A stretch of DNA of 11,396 bases from Deltaproteobacteria bacterium (GTDB lineage Bacteria; Desulfobacterota; GWC2-55-46; UBA9637): assembly GCA_016234985.1 (NCBI GenBank), contig JACRNK010000011.1, positions 1-11,396 of the forward strand. The letters run 5' to 3'. The notes below the pieces were generated by a model that searched no databases, was not told the DNA's origin, and saw nothing but the letters and a program-made list of their open reading frames with translations. Made by a program: the position numbers and the translations under genes. Below are positions 1 to 6,041 of the stretch, piece after piece (the stretch's first letter is position 1; each line of letters opens with the position of its first letter).

Positions 1-9
1 AGAAAAGGT

Positions 10-567
10 TTACATCTTCGGCAATTTATACATCAGCTTTGCAATCACCTCTTTTGCCTCATTTGCAAGCGGCGTTGAGCCCATAGCCTTTTCCACAGGC
101 GCAAGACTTGCGCCGGAGCTTGATGCCTCAGCCTGTGCGCTCCAGACAGGCTTGCCGGTTTGGGCATTGATAAACTGCATCTCTACCTCCACCCGTCTCA
201 GTCCGGCAACAACCACATGCTTGAAACTAAAATCCTTGAGCGTCCCGTAGAAGATGCCGTCAACTTCCAGTTTTTTGCCAAGTTCCTGCAAATTGATATG
301 CTTTATCTGTCCTGCATCGGTAACGCCGAATGATTTTAACGCCTCATCAATTCGCCACGGCTCCACAAGATGATAGCCTCTTTTGGCGAGCTTTTCGGAG
401 AAAAGGGTCTTGATATATTCCGGGCCTTTTAAGTCAACGGTTTCGTTGTCAAGAGGCAAAACTGCCACCTTTGCAGGCGGATAGAGAAAGCCGTCTATGC
501 GGGGAACAGCAGAACAGCCTGAGATGACGATTGACAGGGCAAGCAGGGGAGACAGGATTAAAAACAA
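10..567 (-). CDS. DUF799/GNA1162-like outer-membrane lipoprotein, start unresolved, possibly phase-variable
   Basis: A hydrophobic stretch ends in a lipobox (VISGC), so the mature protein should be a lipidated envelope protein. The body resembles the DUF799/GNA1162 family as I know it: a VAVLPLDNET strand near the mature N-terminus, a long middle with GYHLVEPWRIDEAL, then VDGIFYGTL and GKPVWSA. Members of this family often neighbour CsgG-like secretion lipoproteins. The 185-residue reading starts at a TTG (567) that has no ribosome binding site. The same frame stays open upstream to the stop at 715-717 and encodes a plausible charged n-region (NIFRKGR) before the hydrophobic core, but it contains no ATG, GTG or TTG. 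A good start (ATG 700-698) lies beyond a TCAT microsatellite and is out of frame by one base at the present copy number. Family call moderate; start uncertain. Confidence 0.7.
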   Translation of the reverse strand: MFLILSPLLALSIVISGCSAVPRIDGFLYPPAKVAVLPLDNETVDLKGPEYIKTLFSEKLAKRGYHLVEPWRIDEALKSFGVTDAGQIKHINLQELGKKLEVDGIFYGTLKDFSFKHVVVAGLRRVEVEMQFINAQTGKPVWSAQAEASSSGASLAPVEKAMGSTPLANEAKEVIAKLMYKLPKM

Positions 568-598
568 AAAGGCAGACCAAAAAACAGGTCTGCCTTTT
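567..598 (-). terminator. Strong hairpin with T-tract, terminator-like, inside the lipoprotein 5' region
   Basis: A perfect 12-bp stem (AAAAGGCAGACC / GGTCTGCCTTTT) with an 8-nt loop is followed on the minus strand by a run of T. It looks like an intrinsic terminator. It lies within the codons that would specify the RKGRPVFWSAF part of the lipoprotein signal peptide if translation starts upstream of the microsatellite. It may therefore end the upstream operon or act as an attenuator tied to translation. Confidence 0.6.
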
Positions 599-640
599 CT
601 GAAAATATTTTTTGAAAGGATGTTTACAACAGGGTTAAAA

Positions 641-684
641 ATGAATGAATGAATGAATGAATGAATGAATGAATGAATGAATGA
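641..684. repeat. Tetranucleotide microsatellite, (ATGA)x11 on + / (TCAT)x11 on -
   Basis: Eleven perfect tandem copies of a 4-bp unit are visible. The tract lies between the stop of the coiled-coil gene and the lipoprotein body. It is 16 bases downstream (minus strand) of the first base of an ATG that has a strong Shine-Dalgarno sequence. A 4-bp unit shifts the reading frame with each gain or loss, as in known bacterial contingency loci such as Haemophilus lic1. Confidence 0.95.
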
Positions 685-697
685 GCAAGATGTGTGC

Positions 698-713
698 CAT
701 ATTACCTCACCTC
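698..713 (-). promoter_or_regulatory. Shine-Dalgarno GAGGTGA and ATG start upstream of the microsatellite
   Basis: GAGGTGA (713-707) matches the anti-Shine-Dalgarno core over seven bases and is six bases from ATG (700-698). It lies immediately after the coiled-coil stop codon (717-715). In the present sequence this ATG opens only about 21 codons (MAHILLIHSF plus IHSF repeats) and stops at a TAA just past the microsatellite. Removing one repeat, or adding two, would join it to the lipoprotein frame. Confidence 0.7.
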
Positions 714-714
714 G

Positions 715-1017
715 TCAACCCTTTCCTTTTATCCGTTTTACCTCGCTTGATGTCTCCAGCAGGGCATCAGCCAGAGAGTTGACGGTGGATTTTACTTCGG
801 ACATGTCGGTTTTGAGTACTGATACATCGGCTTCAAGCCTGTCCATTCTGCCTTCAAAATTATCCATTCTACCTTCAAAATTATCCATTCTGCCTTCAAA
901 ATTATCCATACGAATCTCAAGCCTTTGTTGTCCTTGCTTAAGGTCAGATTGCCCCTTCTTGAGGTCGCCGATGTCTGCCTTGATGTCCAGCAGAATATTG
1001 ATATCTCTGTCTTCCAT
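715..1017 (-). CDS. Small coiled-coil protein with heptad DNA repeats
   Basis: This 100-residue protein is rich in charged residues and looks like one continuous coiled coil. From about residue 36 a heptad (RMDNFEG) occurs three times and is followed by the related RMDRLEA. At DNA level three 21-bp units lie at 845-907, and the middle one has a single base change. There is no signal peptide or membrane segment. The start ATG (1017-1015) has only a weak AAGG ahead of it. The gene follows rnhB at short range and precedes the lipoprotein start signal by 14 bases, so it may be cotranscribed with either. Family not recognised; similar short coiled-coil proteins occur in many genomes as unknowns. 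In many bacteria a yraN gene follows rnhB, but none is seen here. Confidence 0.55.
   Translation of the reverse strand: MEDRDINILLDIKADIGDLKKGQSDLKQGQQRLEIRMDNFEGRMDNFEGRMDNFEGRMDRLEADVSVLKTDMSEVKSTVNSLADALLETSSEVKRIKGKG
845..907. repeat. Three tandem 21-bp repeats inside the coiled-coil gene
   Basis: Three units of 21 bp start with attctgcc or attctacc. They encode one heptad each, so copy-number change would lengthen or shorten the coiled coil without a frameshift. Confidence 0.9.
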
Positions 1018-1103
1018 ATATGCCTTTTTTTTTACTACTTGGGACAGATAATGTCAAGGAGAAAATCTCTCATGCAATTGTCGGCAATTTTGGCGGGCAT
1101 AGC

Positions 1104-1817
1104 CTACTGCTTGCGAATGCCATGGAGGTATTCCTTTACGCCCTTGAATGTTTTTCTGTGGATTGGAGAGGGGCCGAAGCATTTTATCGCTTCAAGGTGT
1201 TCCGGTGTTGCATAACCTTTATGTTTGATGAAATTATAATTCGGAAACATAACATGGTATGCGCCCATGATGAAATTATAATTCGGAAACATAACATGGT
1301 ATGCGCCCATTATACTGTCCCGCACAGTTTTGGCCACTATTGAAGCGGCGGCTATGCTTACGCTCTTGGAATCGCCTTTTACTACAGGCTGTTGTCGAAT
1401 GGATGTGCTTACTTGTCCCGTTATGCCTGCCCCGTTATGCCTGTAAACGGGGTATTTAAACGGGATCGGAAATTTACCGTCTATCAAAAGAAAGTCAGGG
1501 GAAGGATTGAGTTTGTTGACTGCATCTGCCATTGCCTTCAGCGATGCTGCATGGATATTGGTTGTTTCTATCTCGTCCATCCAGACAACTCCGACACCAA
1601 CGGATACAGCCTCGCGATAGATGTTTAATAGTATATTATCCCTTTGTGAAGGAGAAAGGGTTTTTGAGTCTCTTATGCCCAAATGAAGAGGCGGTGGAAA
1701 TTTGAAAATAACCGCTGCCGCAACTACCGGCCCTGCCAGAGGCCCCCTGCCTGCCTCATCTGTTCCTGCGATGTAACGATAACCTTCTTTAATGGCCTGT
1801 TGCTCGTAGGAATCCAT
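1104..1817 (-). CDS. rnhB: Ribonuclease HII with two in-frame expansions
   Basis: RNase HII cuts RNA in RNA-DNA hybrids and removes misincorporated ribonucleotides. The protein has the family core: GTDEAGRGPLAGPVV (D20, E21), LLIDG (D113) and VVKGDSKS (D149), matching the four catalytic acids D16, E17, D108 and D126 of the E. coli enzyme. KHKGY and GPSPIHR follow near the C-terminus. At 237 residues it is longer than the usual 200 or so. Two expansions explain the excess. About 18 extra residues lie between D113 and D149, encoded by a nested palindrome at 1411-1466. An exact 14-residue duplication (GAYHVMFPNYNFIM) lies just before KHKGY. Without them the length would be about 205. It is the last recognised gene of the ffh-trmD operon. 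Whether the enzyme is still active is not known. Confidence 0.93.
   Translation of the reverse strand: MDSYEQQAIKEGYRYIAGTDEAGRGPLAGPVVAAAVIFKFPPPLHLGIRDSKTLSPSQRDNILLNIYREAVSVGVGVVWMDEIETTNIHAASLKAMADAVNKLNPSPDFLLIDGKFPIPFKYPVYRHNGAGITGQVSTSIRQQPVVKGDSKSVSIAAASIVAKTVRDSIMGAYHVMFPNYNFIMGAYHVMFPNYNFIKHKGYATPEHLEAIKCFGPSPIHRKTFKGVKEYLHGIRKQ
1226..1309. repeat. Exact 42-bp tandem duplication inside rnhB
   Basis: The two 42-bp copies (1226-1267 and 1268-1309) are identical, which suggests a recent event. The unit encodes 14 residues, so the frame is kept. The E. coli enzyme has a single copy of the equivalent segment. Confidence 0.95.
1411..1466. repeat. Nested palindromic repeat inserted in frame in rnhB
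   Basis: The outer parts, acttgtcccgttatg (1411-1425) and gtatttaaacgggat (1452-1466), match two adjoining pieces of the element at 10919-11002 in reverse orientation. Between them lies a second palindrome, CCCCGTTA...TAAACGGGG. The length (about 56 bp) agrees with the roughly 18 extra residues in the protein. Confidence 0.8.
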
Positions 1818-1821
1818 AGAT

Positions 1822-1939
1822 ACAGTTCAGAGTTCGGAGTTGTGAGTTCGGAGTCAGGAGTTAGTAGTTCGGAGTTGGGAGTTTGGAGTTAAAGATAAAA
1901 ACAAATACTCCGAACTACGAACTCATAACTCCGAACTGT
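1822..1939. repeat. Inverted repeat of GTTCGGA-type units between rplS and rnhB
   Basis: The gap is filled by imperfect copies of a short unit (gagttcggagtt). The two ends form inverted arms of about 33 bp: acagttcagagttcgg on the left and ccgaactgt on the right. It would form a long hairpin in the operon mRNA. Confidence 0.8.
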
Positions 1940-1940
1940 C

Positions 1941-2282
1941 TTACGCTTCTTCCTTTATCCTTGCCGCCTTGCCTTTCAGGCCCCTCAGGTAATACAGTTT
2001 TGCCCTTCTAACCATGCCTTTGCCGGCCACCTTGATGCTTTCTATGGAAGGAGAATTTAAAGGAAACGTTCTTTCCACGCCAACGCCTGAGGCAATCTTT
2101 CGCACGGTAATTGTTGACCTGACGCCATTGCCCCTTTTCCGTATAACCGTGCCCTCAAATGTCTGTATCCTTTCCTTATCGCCTTCTTTGATTTTGATAT
2201 TTACCTTGATATTGTCGCCAGGCCTAAACTCCGGCATATCGGTGCGTAAATAATCCTTTTCAATATTTGCCAATGGATTCAT
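1941..2282 (-). CDS. rplS: 50S ribosomal protein L19
   Basis: L19 binds 23S rRNA at the interface with the small subunit. The 113-residue length is usual. Typical family segments are present: [13 protein letters not shown] near the N-terminus, [16 protein letters not shown], the central [18 protein letters not shown], and a basic C-terminal part with [20 protein letters not shown]. The start ATG is preceded by GGGG-rich sequence. Position after trmD is the standard order of this operon. No insert is visible here, unlike its neighbours rnhB and trmD. Confidence 0.97.
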   Translation of the reverse strand: MNPLANIEKDYLRTDMPEFRPGDNIKVNIKIKEGDKERIQTFEGTVIRKRGNGVRSTITVRKIASGVGVERTFPLNSPSIESIKVAGKGMVRRAKLYYLRGLKGKAARIKEEA

Positions 2283-2300
2283 AACCCCTCCCCTTTTTTT

Positions 2301-2379
2301 AAATTACGAATTACGAATTATAAATTAGGAATTGCAAACGAGGCAATAATTCGTAATTCCTAATTCTTAATTCCTAATT
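2301..2379. repeat. AATTACGAATT-type repeats between trmD and rplS
   Basis: Imperfect copies of a short AT-rich unit (aattacgaatt, aattaggaatt) appear in both orientations and form an imperfect hairpin. The same repeat type fills the gaps at 3122-3208 and 4489-4521. Here it also provides the last codons and stop of trmD (LGIKN). Confidence 0.8.
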
Positions 2380-3115
2380 GCCTTTTCTCTTCTTCCGTCA
2401 ACAAAATCTTTTCCAGCAAATCGGGTCTTTTCTCCGCAGTCCTTTTGAGCGATTCCAGCCTTCTCCATGTTTTAATCTCCTGATGATTGCCTGACAAAAG
2501 GACTTCCGGAACATTAAGTCCTCTAAAACTTTCAGGCCTTGTATATTGAGGATATTCCAAAAGGCCATAAGAAAAAGAATCGTCTTTTGCCGATTCGTCT
2601 GATCCCAGAACACCCGGAACAAGCCTTGATACAGCATCTATAATGATCATGGCAGGCGCCTCTCCGCCGCTCAATATATAATCTCCTACCGATACCTCCA
2701 TATCAACTACAAGTTCCTTCACCCTCTCATCCACGCCTTCATACCTGCCGCATATAATCACCAAACCATTTGAAGCGGCAAATTCGGCTGCCATCTGCTG
2801 ATTGAACTTTTTTCCCTGCGGCGTAGTAAGAACCACTTTTGCATCAGGATTGAAACCTGCCTTAACCGATTCAACCGCCATTACAATAGGCTCTGCCTTC
2901 ATAACCATTCCATCGCCGCCGCCGTAGGGAGAGTCATCCGTGGTTCGCCTCCCCCTGTCCCCCTCATGGAGGGGGATAAAGGGGGAGGCGGCAAAATCTC
3001 TTATATTGTGGATGCCAATCTCTACAAGCCCCTTTTCAATCGCCTTGCCGAGTATGCTCTGTTTGAGAGGCGATTCAAAAAAATCAGGAAAGATAGTCAG
3101 TATATCAAAGCGCAT
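2360..3115 (-). CDS. trmD: tRNA (guanine-37-N1)-methyltransferase with a palindrome-encoded insert
   Basis: TrmD uses S-adenosylmethionine to methylate G37 of tRNAs and so prevents frameshifting. Core motifs are present: [24 protein letters not shown], the knot region [15 protein letters not shown], then [11 protein letters not shown] and the DDSF and YTRPE segments. R164 and D179 match E. coli R154 and D169, so about ten residues have been added upstream. They lie between IRDF (residue 41) and TTDD (58-61), where the sequence [14 protein letters not shown] is encoded by a 43-bp palindrome. The usual D-(K/R)-H of this loop reads as DRG. The gene sits between rimM and rplS, as is usual. The C-terminal LGIKN and stop come from an intergenic AT-rich repeat. 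Confidence 0.95.
   Translation of the reverse strand: MRFDILTIFPDFFESPLKQSILGKAIEKGLVEIGIHNIRDFAASPFIPLHEGDRGRRTTDDSPYGGGDGMVMKAEPIVMAVESVKAGFNPDAKVVLTTPQGKKFNQQMAAEFAASNGLVIICGRYEGVDERVKELVVDMEVSVGDYILSGGEAPAMIIIDAVSRLVPGVLGSDESAKDDSFSYGLLEYPQYTRPESFRGLNVPEVLLSGNHQEIKTWRRLESLKRTAEKRPDLLEKILLTEEEKRQLGIKN
2947..2989. repeat. GC-rich palindrome inserted in frame in trmD
   Basis: Two arms, GCCTCCCCCTGTCCCCCTC and GAGGGGGATAAAGGGGGAGGC-type, surround a 3-base loop. The sequence is far richer in C and G runs than the rest of the gene. It is related to the insert in ybeY (11295-11325) and resembles the C-rich element at 8647-8728. Confidence 0.85.
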
Positions 3116-3121
3116 AAATAC

Positions 3122-3208
3122 AATTATGAATTACGAATTAGGAATTATGAATTAAAAAATTCAAATAGTGTCTTCAATTCGTAATTCGTAATTTTTAATT
3201 CTTAATTT
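3122..3208. repeat. AATTACGAATT-type repeats between rimM and trmD
   Basis: Copies of gaattacgaattagg on one side and attcgtaattcgtaat on the other can pair as an imperfect hairpin. This is the same repeat type as at 2301-2379 and 4489-4521. Confidence 0.75.
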
Positions 3209-3727
3209 TCAGTCCTCAAAAAGCCCTTCCAGCAAATGAACCGTCATCTTTCCGGCGTCAACATCTATCTTTAAAACCACATCGTTGACAGCAGGTATCA
3301 AAATCTCTCCAGAAGCGCCTTTAACCACATACACATCATTGCTGCCTGTAGAGAAAATGCCGGTTACAACGCCGACCTTCTTCCCCTTGTCGGTTACAAC
3401 CTCCATGCCTTGCAATTGAAAGTGATAATATTCACCTTCAGGGAGCAATGGAACAGCTGTCTTATCTATAAAGACATCGGAACCTACCAGTTCACCGGCG
3501 CTATTTCTGTCGTTATATCCTTTAAGAGACGCAAGGATAACGGCTTTGTGAGGCCTGTTCGCCGTTACCTCGCAAATTATAGTCTGCCCTTGTTTGGATA
3601 AATGGAGTTTTTTCCACGGCTTTTTGCCGCAATCCCCGTAGGGCAGTATCTTTACCTCTCCGCGGATGCCGTGGACGCCCACAACCTTGCCGACCAGAAG
3701 GAGTTTCTCGTTATTATTGTTATTCAA
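3209..3727 (-). CDS. rimM: Ribosome maturation factor RimM
   Basis: RimM assists assembly of the 30S head near protein S19. The 172 residues match the usual length. The N-terminal domain begins [18 protein letters not shown], which is the family signature. The C-terminal PRC-barrel part shows [16 protein letters not shown] and [12 protein letters not shown] and ends [20 protein letters not shown], then a short tail. The start lies in the end of khpA: the two reading frames overlap by eight bases, which implies translational coupling. The N-terminus has five asparagines from AAT/AAC codons. Confidence 0.97.
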   Translation of the reverse strand: MNNNNNEKLLLVGKVVGVHGIRGEVKILPYGDCGKKPWKKLHLSKQGQTIICEVTANRPHKAVILASLKGYNDRNSAGELVGSDVFIDKTAVPLLPEGEYYHFQLQGMEVVTDKGKKVGVVTGIFSTGSNDVYVVKGASGEILIPAVNDVVLKIDVDAGKMTVHLLEGLFED

Positions 3728-3950
3728 TTATCTCAAGAACTGCCCTCTTTTTAATCTTTGTTGACGCGGCAGTGAGGATTGTTCTAAGCGCCCTGGCTGT
3801 CCTTCCCTGCTTGCCGATAACCTTTCCAAGGTCTTCCTTGGCAACAGCCAATTCAATAACAGATGTGTTCTCGCCTTCAACCTCTGTCACCTTGACCTGG
3901 TCAGGATGATCCACAAGGGCCTTTGCAAGTGTCTCAATCAGATTTTTCAT
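3720..3950 (-). CDS. khpA: KH-domain RNA-binding protein KhpA
   Basis: A small (76-residue) single KH-domain protein found between rpsP and rimM in many bacteria. In Gram-positive species it pairs with KhpB and binds RNAs linked to cell growth and division. The GxxG loop is visible as GKQG (residues 46-49) within [19 protein letters not shown]. The length is typical. Start ATG 3950-3948 has an AGGTGG-type ribosome binding site. It follows rpsP after 25 bases and overlaps rimM by eight. Confidence 0.95.
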   Translation of the reverse strand: MKNLIETLAKALVDHPDQVKVTEVEGENTSVIELAVAKEDLGKVIGKQGRTARALRTILTAASTKIKKRAVLEIIE

Positions 3951-3975
3951 TTTCCACCTCCGGATTAGAAATAGC

Positions 3976-4239
3976 TCAAGCTGCGCTTTTCAGCTTGGCC
4001 AAAACGCCCGCTTTATTTAAAACCTTTCCCACCGTTTCGCTTGGAATAGCCCCTTTCCTGAGCCATCCCAATATGGCGTCCTGCTTCAGCTCCGCCTTTG
4101 CCGGATTCTTTGTTGTGTCATAGGCGCCGACTATCTCAAGAAATTTTCCATTCCTGGGGGAATTGGAATCAGTAACCACTATCCTGTAGAAAGGTTTCTT
4201 CTTTCCACCTATTCTTGCAAGTCTTATCTTTACTGACAT
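3976..4239 (-). CDS. rpsP: 30S ribosomal protein S16
   Basis: S16 is a 16S rRNA-binding protein needed for small-subunit assembly. The family start [22 protein letters not shown] is clear, so ATG 4239-4237 is the start. The frame is open further upstream, but those residues do not look like S16. A GGAGGTATC Shine-Dalgarno sequence lies eight or so bases ahead of the chosen ATG. The 87-residue length, [22 protein letters not shown] and a lysine-rich end are typical. It is separated from ffh by a 280-base gap filled with repeats. Confidence 0.97.
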   Translation of the reverse strand: MSVKIRLARIGGKKKPFYRIVVTDSNSPRNGKFLEIVGAYDTTKNPAKAELKQDAILGWLRKGAIPSETVGKVLNKAGVLAKLKSAA

Positions 4240-4311
4240 TTTTTTGATACCTCCTTTTGTTATTAACGGTCTCATAATTGTAACAACATATTCTTTCTTT
4301 ACATGGATAAA

Positions 4312-4473
4312 TTTACAGGCCGCTCCTCCGGAGCTCAAATAATATTTTTGCAACCATTTCTACAAACAGACCGCCCCTAACGGGGCTCAAGCTATAGCAG
4401 CCTCGTAGAGGCGGCCTGTTTGTAGATATAAAATCAGAAACCATAAAATAGCTCCATCGGAGCGGCCTGTAAA
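4312..4473. repeat. Outer palindromic element (REPIN/MITE-like) between ffh and rpsP
   Basis: The ends are 24-bp inverted repeats: tttacaggccgctcc on the left and ggagcggcctgtaaa on the right. Each end also holds a small hairpin (GCTCC TCC GGAGC and GCTCC ATC GGAGC). The plan is a closing stem around two hairpins. A second element of the same plan is nested inside at 4360-4425. Confidence 0.85.
4360..4425. repeat. Inner palindromic element nested in the outer one
   Basis: The closing stem is ctacaaacagaccg / cggcctgtttgtag. Two hairpins lie inside: GCCCC TAAC GGGGC and GCCTC GTA GAGGC. The whole is 66 bp and would fold as a three-way junction. Confidence 0.85.
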
Positions 4474-4488
4474 CTATTTGAATTTTTT

Positions 4489-4521
4489 TAATTCATAATT
4501 CCTAATTCGTAATTCATAATT
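4489..4521. repeat. AATTACGAATT-type repeats just before rpsP side of ffh stop
   Basis: Short copies of the aattcctaattcgtaatt unit abut the ffh stop codon. This is the third gap of the operon holding this repeat type. Confidence 0.7.
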
Positions 4522-5850
4522 TCAAAACATCCCTCTTCCGCCAATCTTCGGCAATCCGCCCTTGGAAAATCTCTTCATCAATTCGCGCGTTTGAACATAT
4601 TGCTTGACAAGTTTATTTACTTCCTGAACCGATGTGCCGCTTCCCTTTGCAATCCTCTTTCTTCTGTTTGCATTAAGGATAGTATGGTTAAGCCGCTCCT
4701 TTTTAGTCATTGAATTTATTATAGCCTCTGTTTTAACCAATTCCTTTTCGTCAGGCGCAGCGCCGGATTTTTTCTGCATCTCTTTAAACCCGGGAACCAT
4801 TGCCAGTATGCTTTCAAGGCTGCCCATCTTCTTTATCTGGCCAAGCTGTTCCCTGAAATCCTCCAGTGTGAAGGCATCCTTCCTTAACTTTCTCTCAAGC
4901 TCCTTTGCCTTTTTTTCGTCAACAACTTCCTGCGCCTTTTCTATGAGCGTAAGCACATCGCCCATGCCAAGTATCCGGCTTGCCATCCTGTCAGGATAAA
5001 ACGGCTCTATGGCGTCTATCTTTTCTCCGACGCCTATAAATTTTATGGGCTTGCCTGTTACCGCTTTTATGGAAAGGGCTGCTCCGCCTCTGGTGTCTCC
5101 GTCAAGTTTTGTAAGGATTATTCCTGTAATGCCAACCGCATCATCAAACCCCTTTGCGGTATTCACCGCATCCTGACCCGTCATGCTGTCTGCAACAAAA
5201 AGAATTTCTTTCGGCTTGAGAACGGCCTTCAGGTCTTTCAGCTCATCCATCAACTCGTTGTCTATATGCAGCCTTCCTGCGGTATCTACAAGAACAGTAT
5301 CATACCCTTTGATGTCGGCAATTCTGAACGCCTCTCTGGTTATGTCCTGCGGCTTAAGGCTGCTGTCAGCGTCAAAAATATCCACATTTATCTCTCCGGC
5401 AAGCTTTTTGAGCTGAAGCATGGCCGCAGGTCTGTAAACATCGGCAGGGACAAGATACGGGTTTCTGCCTTTGGATTTAAGATGCCTTGCAAGCTTGGCA
5501 GCGGTTGTGGTTTTTCCTGAACCCTGAAGGCCAACCAGCATGATTGTTACAGGCGGTTTCGACCCAAGTTCAAGGCCATAAGAGCTTCCGCCCAAAATCT
5601 CAACAAGCTCATCGCTGACAATCTTTATAAATTGTTGTCCGGGGGTAAGGCTTTGCAACACCTCCTTGCCGATTGCTTTGGCCTTTATCTTCTCTGTAAA
5701 ATCCTTGACAACCTGAAAATTGACATCAGCCTCCAGAAGCGCCATCCTGACATCCTTTAATGCCTCGTGGATGTTTGATTCCGACAGGCTTCCGTGCCCC
5801 TTAATCTTCTTTATTATTGAACCAAGCTTATCGCTTAAACTGTCAAACAT
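4522..5850 (-). CDS. ffh: Signal recognition particle protein Ffh (SRP54)
   Basis: Ffh binds the 4.5S-type SRP RNA and signal peptides of nascent proteins and delivers ribosomes to FtsY at the membrane. The N domain comes first, with MFDSLSDKLGSIIKK and VRMALLEADVNF. The GTPase G domain follows with GLQGSGKT (107-114), DTAGR (189-193), TKLDGDTRGG (247-256) and FIGVGEKID. The M domain from about residue 295 ends in a glycine-rich GGLPKIGGRGMF. The 442-residue length is usual and no insert is visible. It is the first gene of the operon, with a promoter at 5891-5920. Confidence 0.98.
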   Translation of the reverse strand: MFDSLSDKLGSIIKKIKGHGSLSESNIHEALKDVRMALLEADVNFQVVKDFTEKIKAKAIGKEVLQSLTPGQQFIKIVSDELVEILGGSSYGLELGSKPPVTIMLVGLQGSGKTTTAAKLARHLKSKGRNPYLVPADVYRPAAMLQLKKLAGEINVDIFDADSSLKPQDITREAFRIADIKGYDTVLVDTAGRLHIDNELMDELKDLKAVLKPKEILFVADSMTGQDAVNTAKGFDDAVGITGIILTKLDGDTRGGAALSIKAVTGKPIKFIGVGEKIDAIEPFYPDRMASRILGMGDVLTLIEKAQEVVDEKKAKELERKLRKDAFTLEDFREQLGQIKKMGSLESILAMVPGFKEMQKKSGAAPDEKELVKTEAIINSMTKKERLNHTILNANRRKRIAKGSGTSVQEVNKLVKQYVQTRELMKRFSKGGLPKIGGRGMF

Positions 5851-5890
5851 AGCAGCTTACAACCGTCCCCCTGAAAAATTTGAATATATA

Positions 5891-5920
5891 AAGTTACAAG
5901 ATAATAGCATGTGTTGTCAA
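5891..5920 (-). promoter_or_regulatory. Probable promoter of the ffh operon
   Basis: On the minus strand TTGACA (5920-5915) is followed after 18 bases by TAACTT (5896-5891), about 40 bases ahead of the ffh ATG. The -35 box is perfect and the -10 box weak. It is the only good candidate in the gap upstream of ffh. Confidence 0.55.
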
Positions 5921-5976
5921 GGTTTTTTTAGATTTTGTGCGGGGTTTAGATAGTCAGACGATTCAATGGGTTACAC

Positions 5977-6041
5977 TTATGATTGAGAGTCTCTTTTAAA
6001 AACAACCTTCTTTATTTCATTACCCCAGAAAAGGTAGATTA
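5977..6041 (-). other. Short open tail in another frame after the coxC fragment
   Basis: Directly after the coxC stop, a different minus-strand frame reads TALLIIYLFWGNEIKKVV followed by FKRDSQS and a stop at 5979-5977. It looks protein-like (hydrophobic, then basic) but has no start of its own. It may be the 3' end of another gene fused here by deletion. Its family is not recognised. Confidence 0.3.

Noticed and set aside
845..907. CRISPR-like look of the short tandem repeats
   Set aside because: Units are directly adjacent with no spacers and keep a heptad coding frame.
677..1051. Plus-strand ORF with SILPSKL repeats
   Set aside because: It is the reverse reading of the coiled-coil gene and begins inside the microsatellite. 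No ribosome binding site or family likeness.
1035..1103. 22-codon frame (MPAKIADNCMRDF) after rnhB
   Set aside because: No clear ribosome binding site, no family likeness; not like YraN, which often follows rnhB.
2398..2637. Second minus-strand frame inside trmD
   Set aside because: Shadow of trmD; the trmD frame has all family motifs.
4240..4353. N-terminal extension of S16
   Set aside because: The extra 38 residues overlap a palindromic element, and the strong GGAGG site precedes the inner ATG that gives a standard S16 start.
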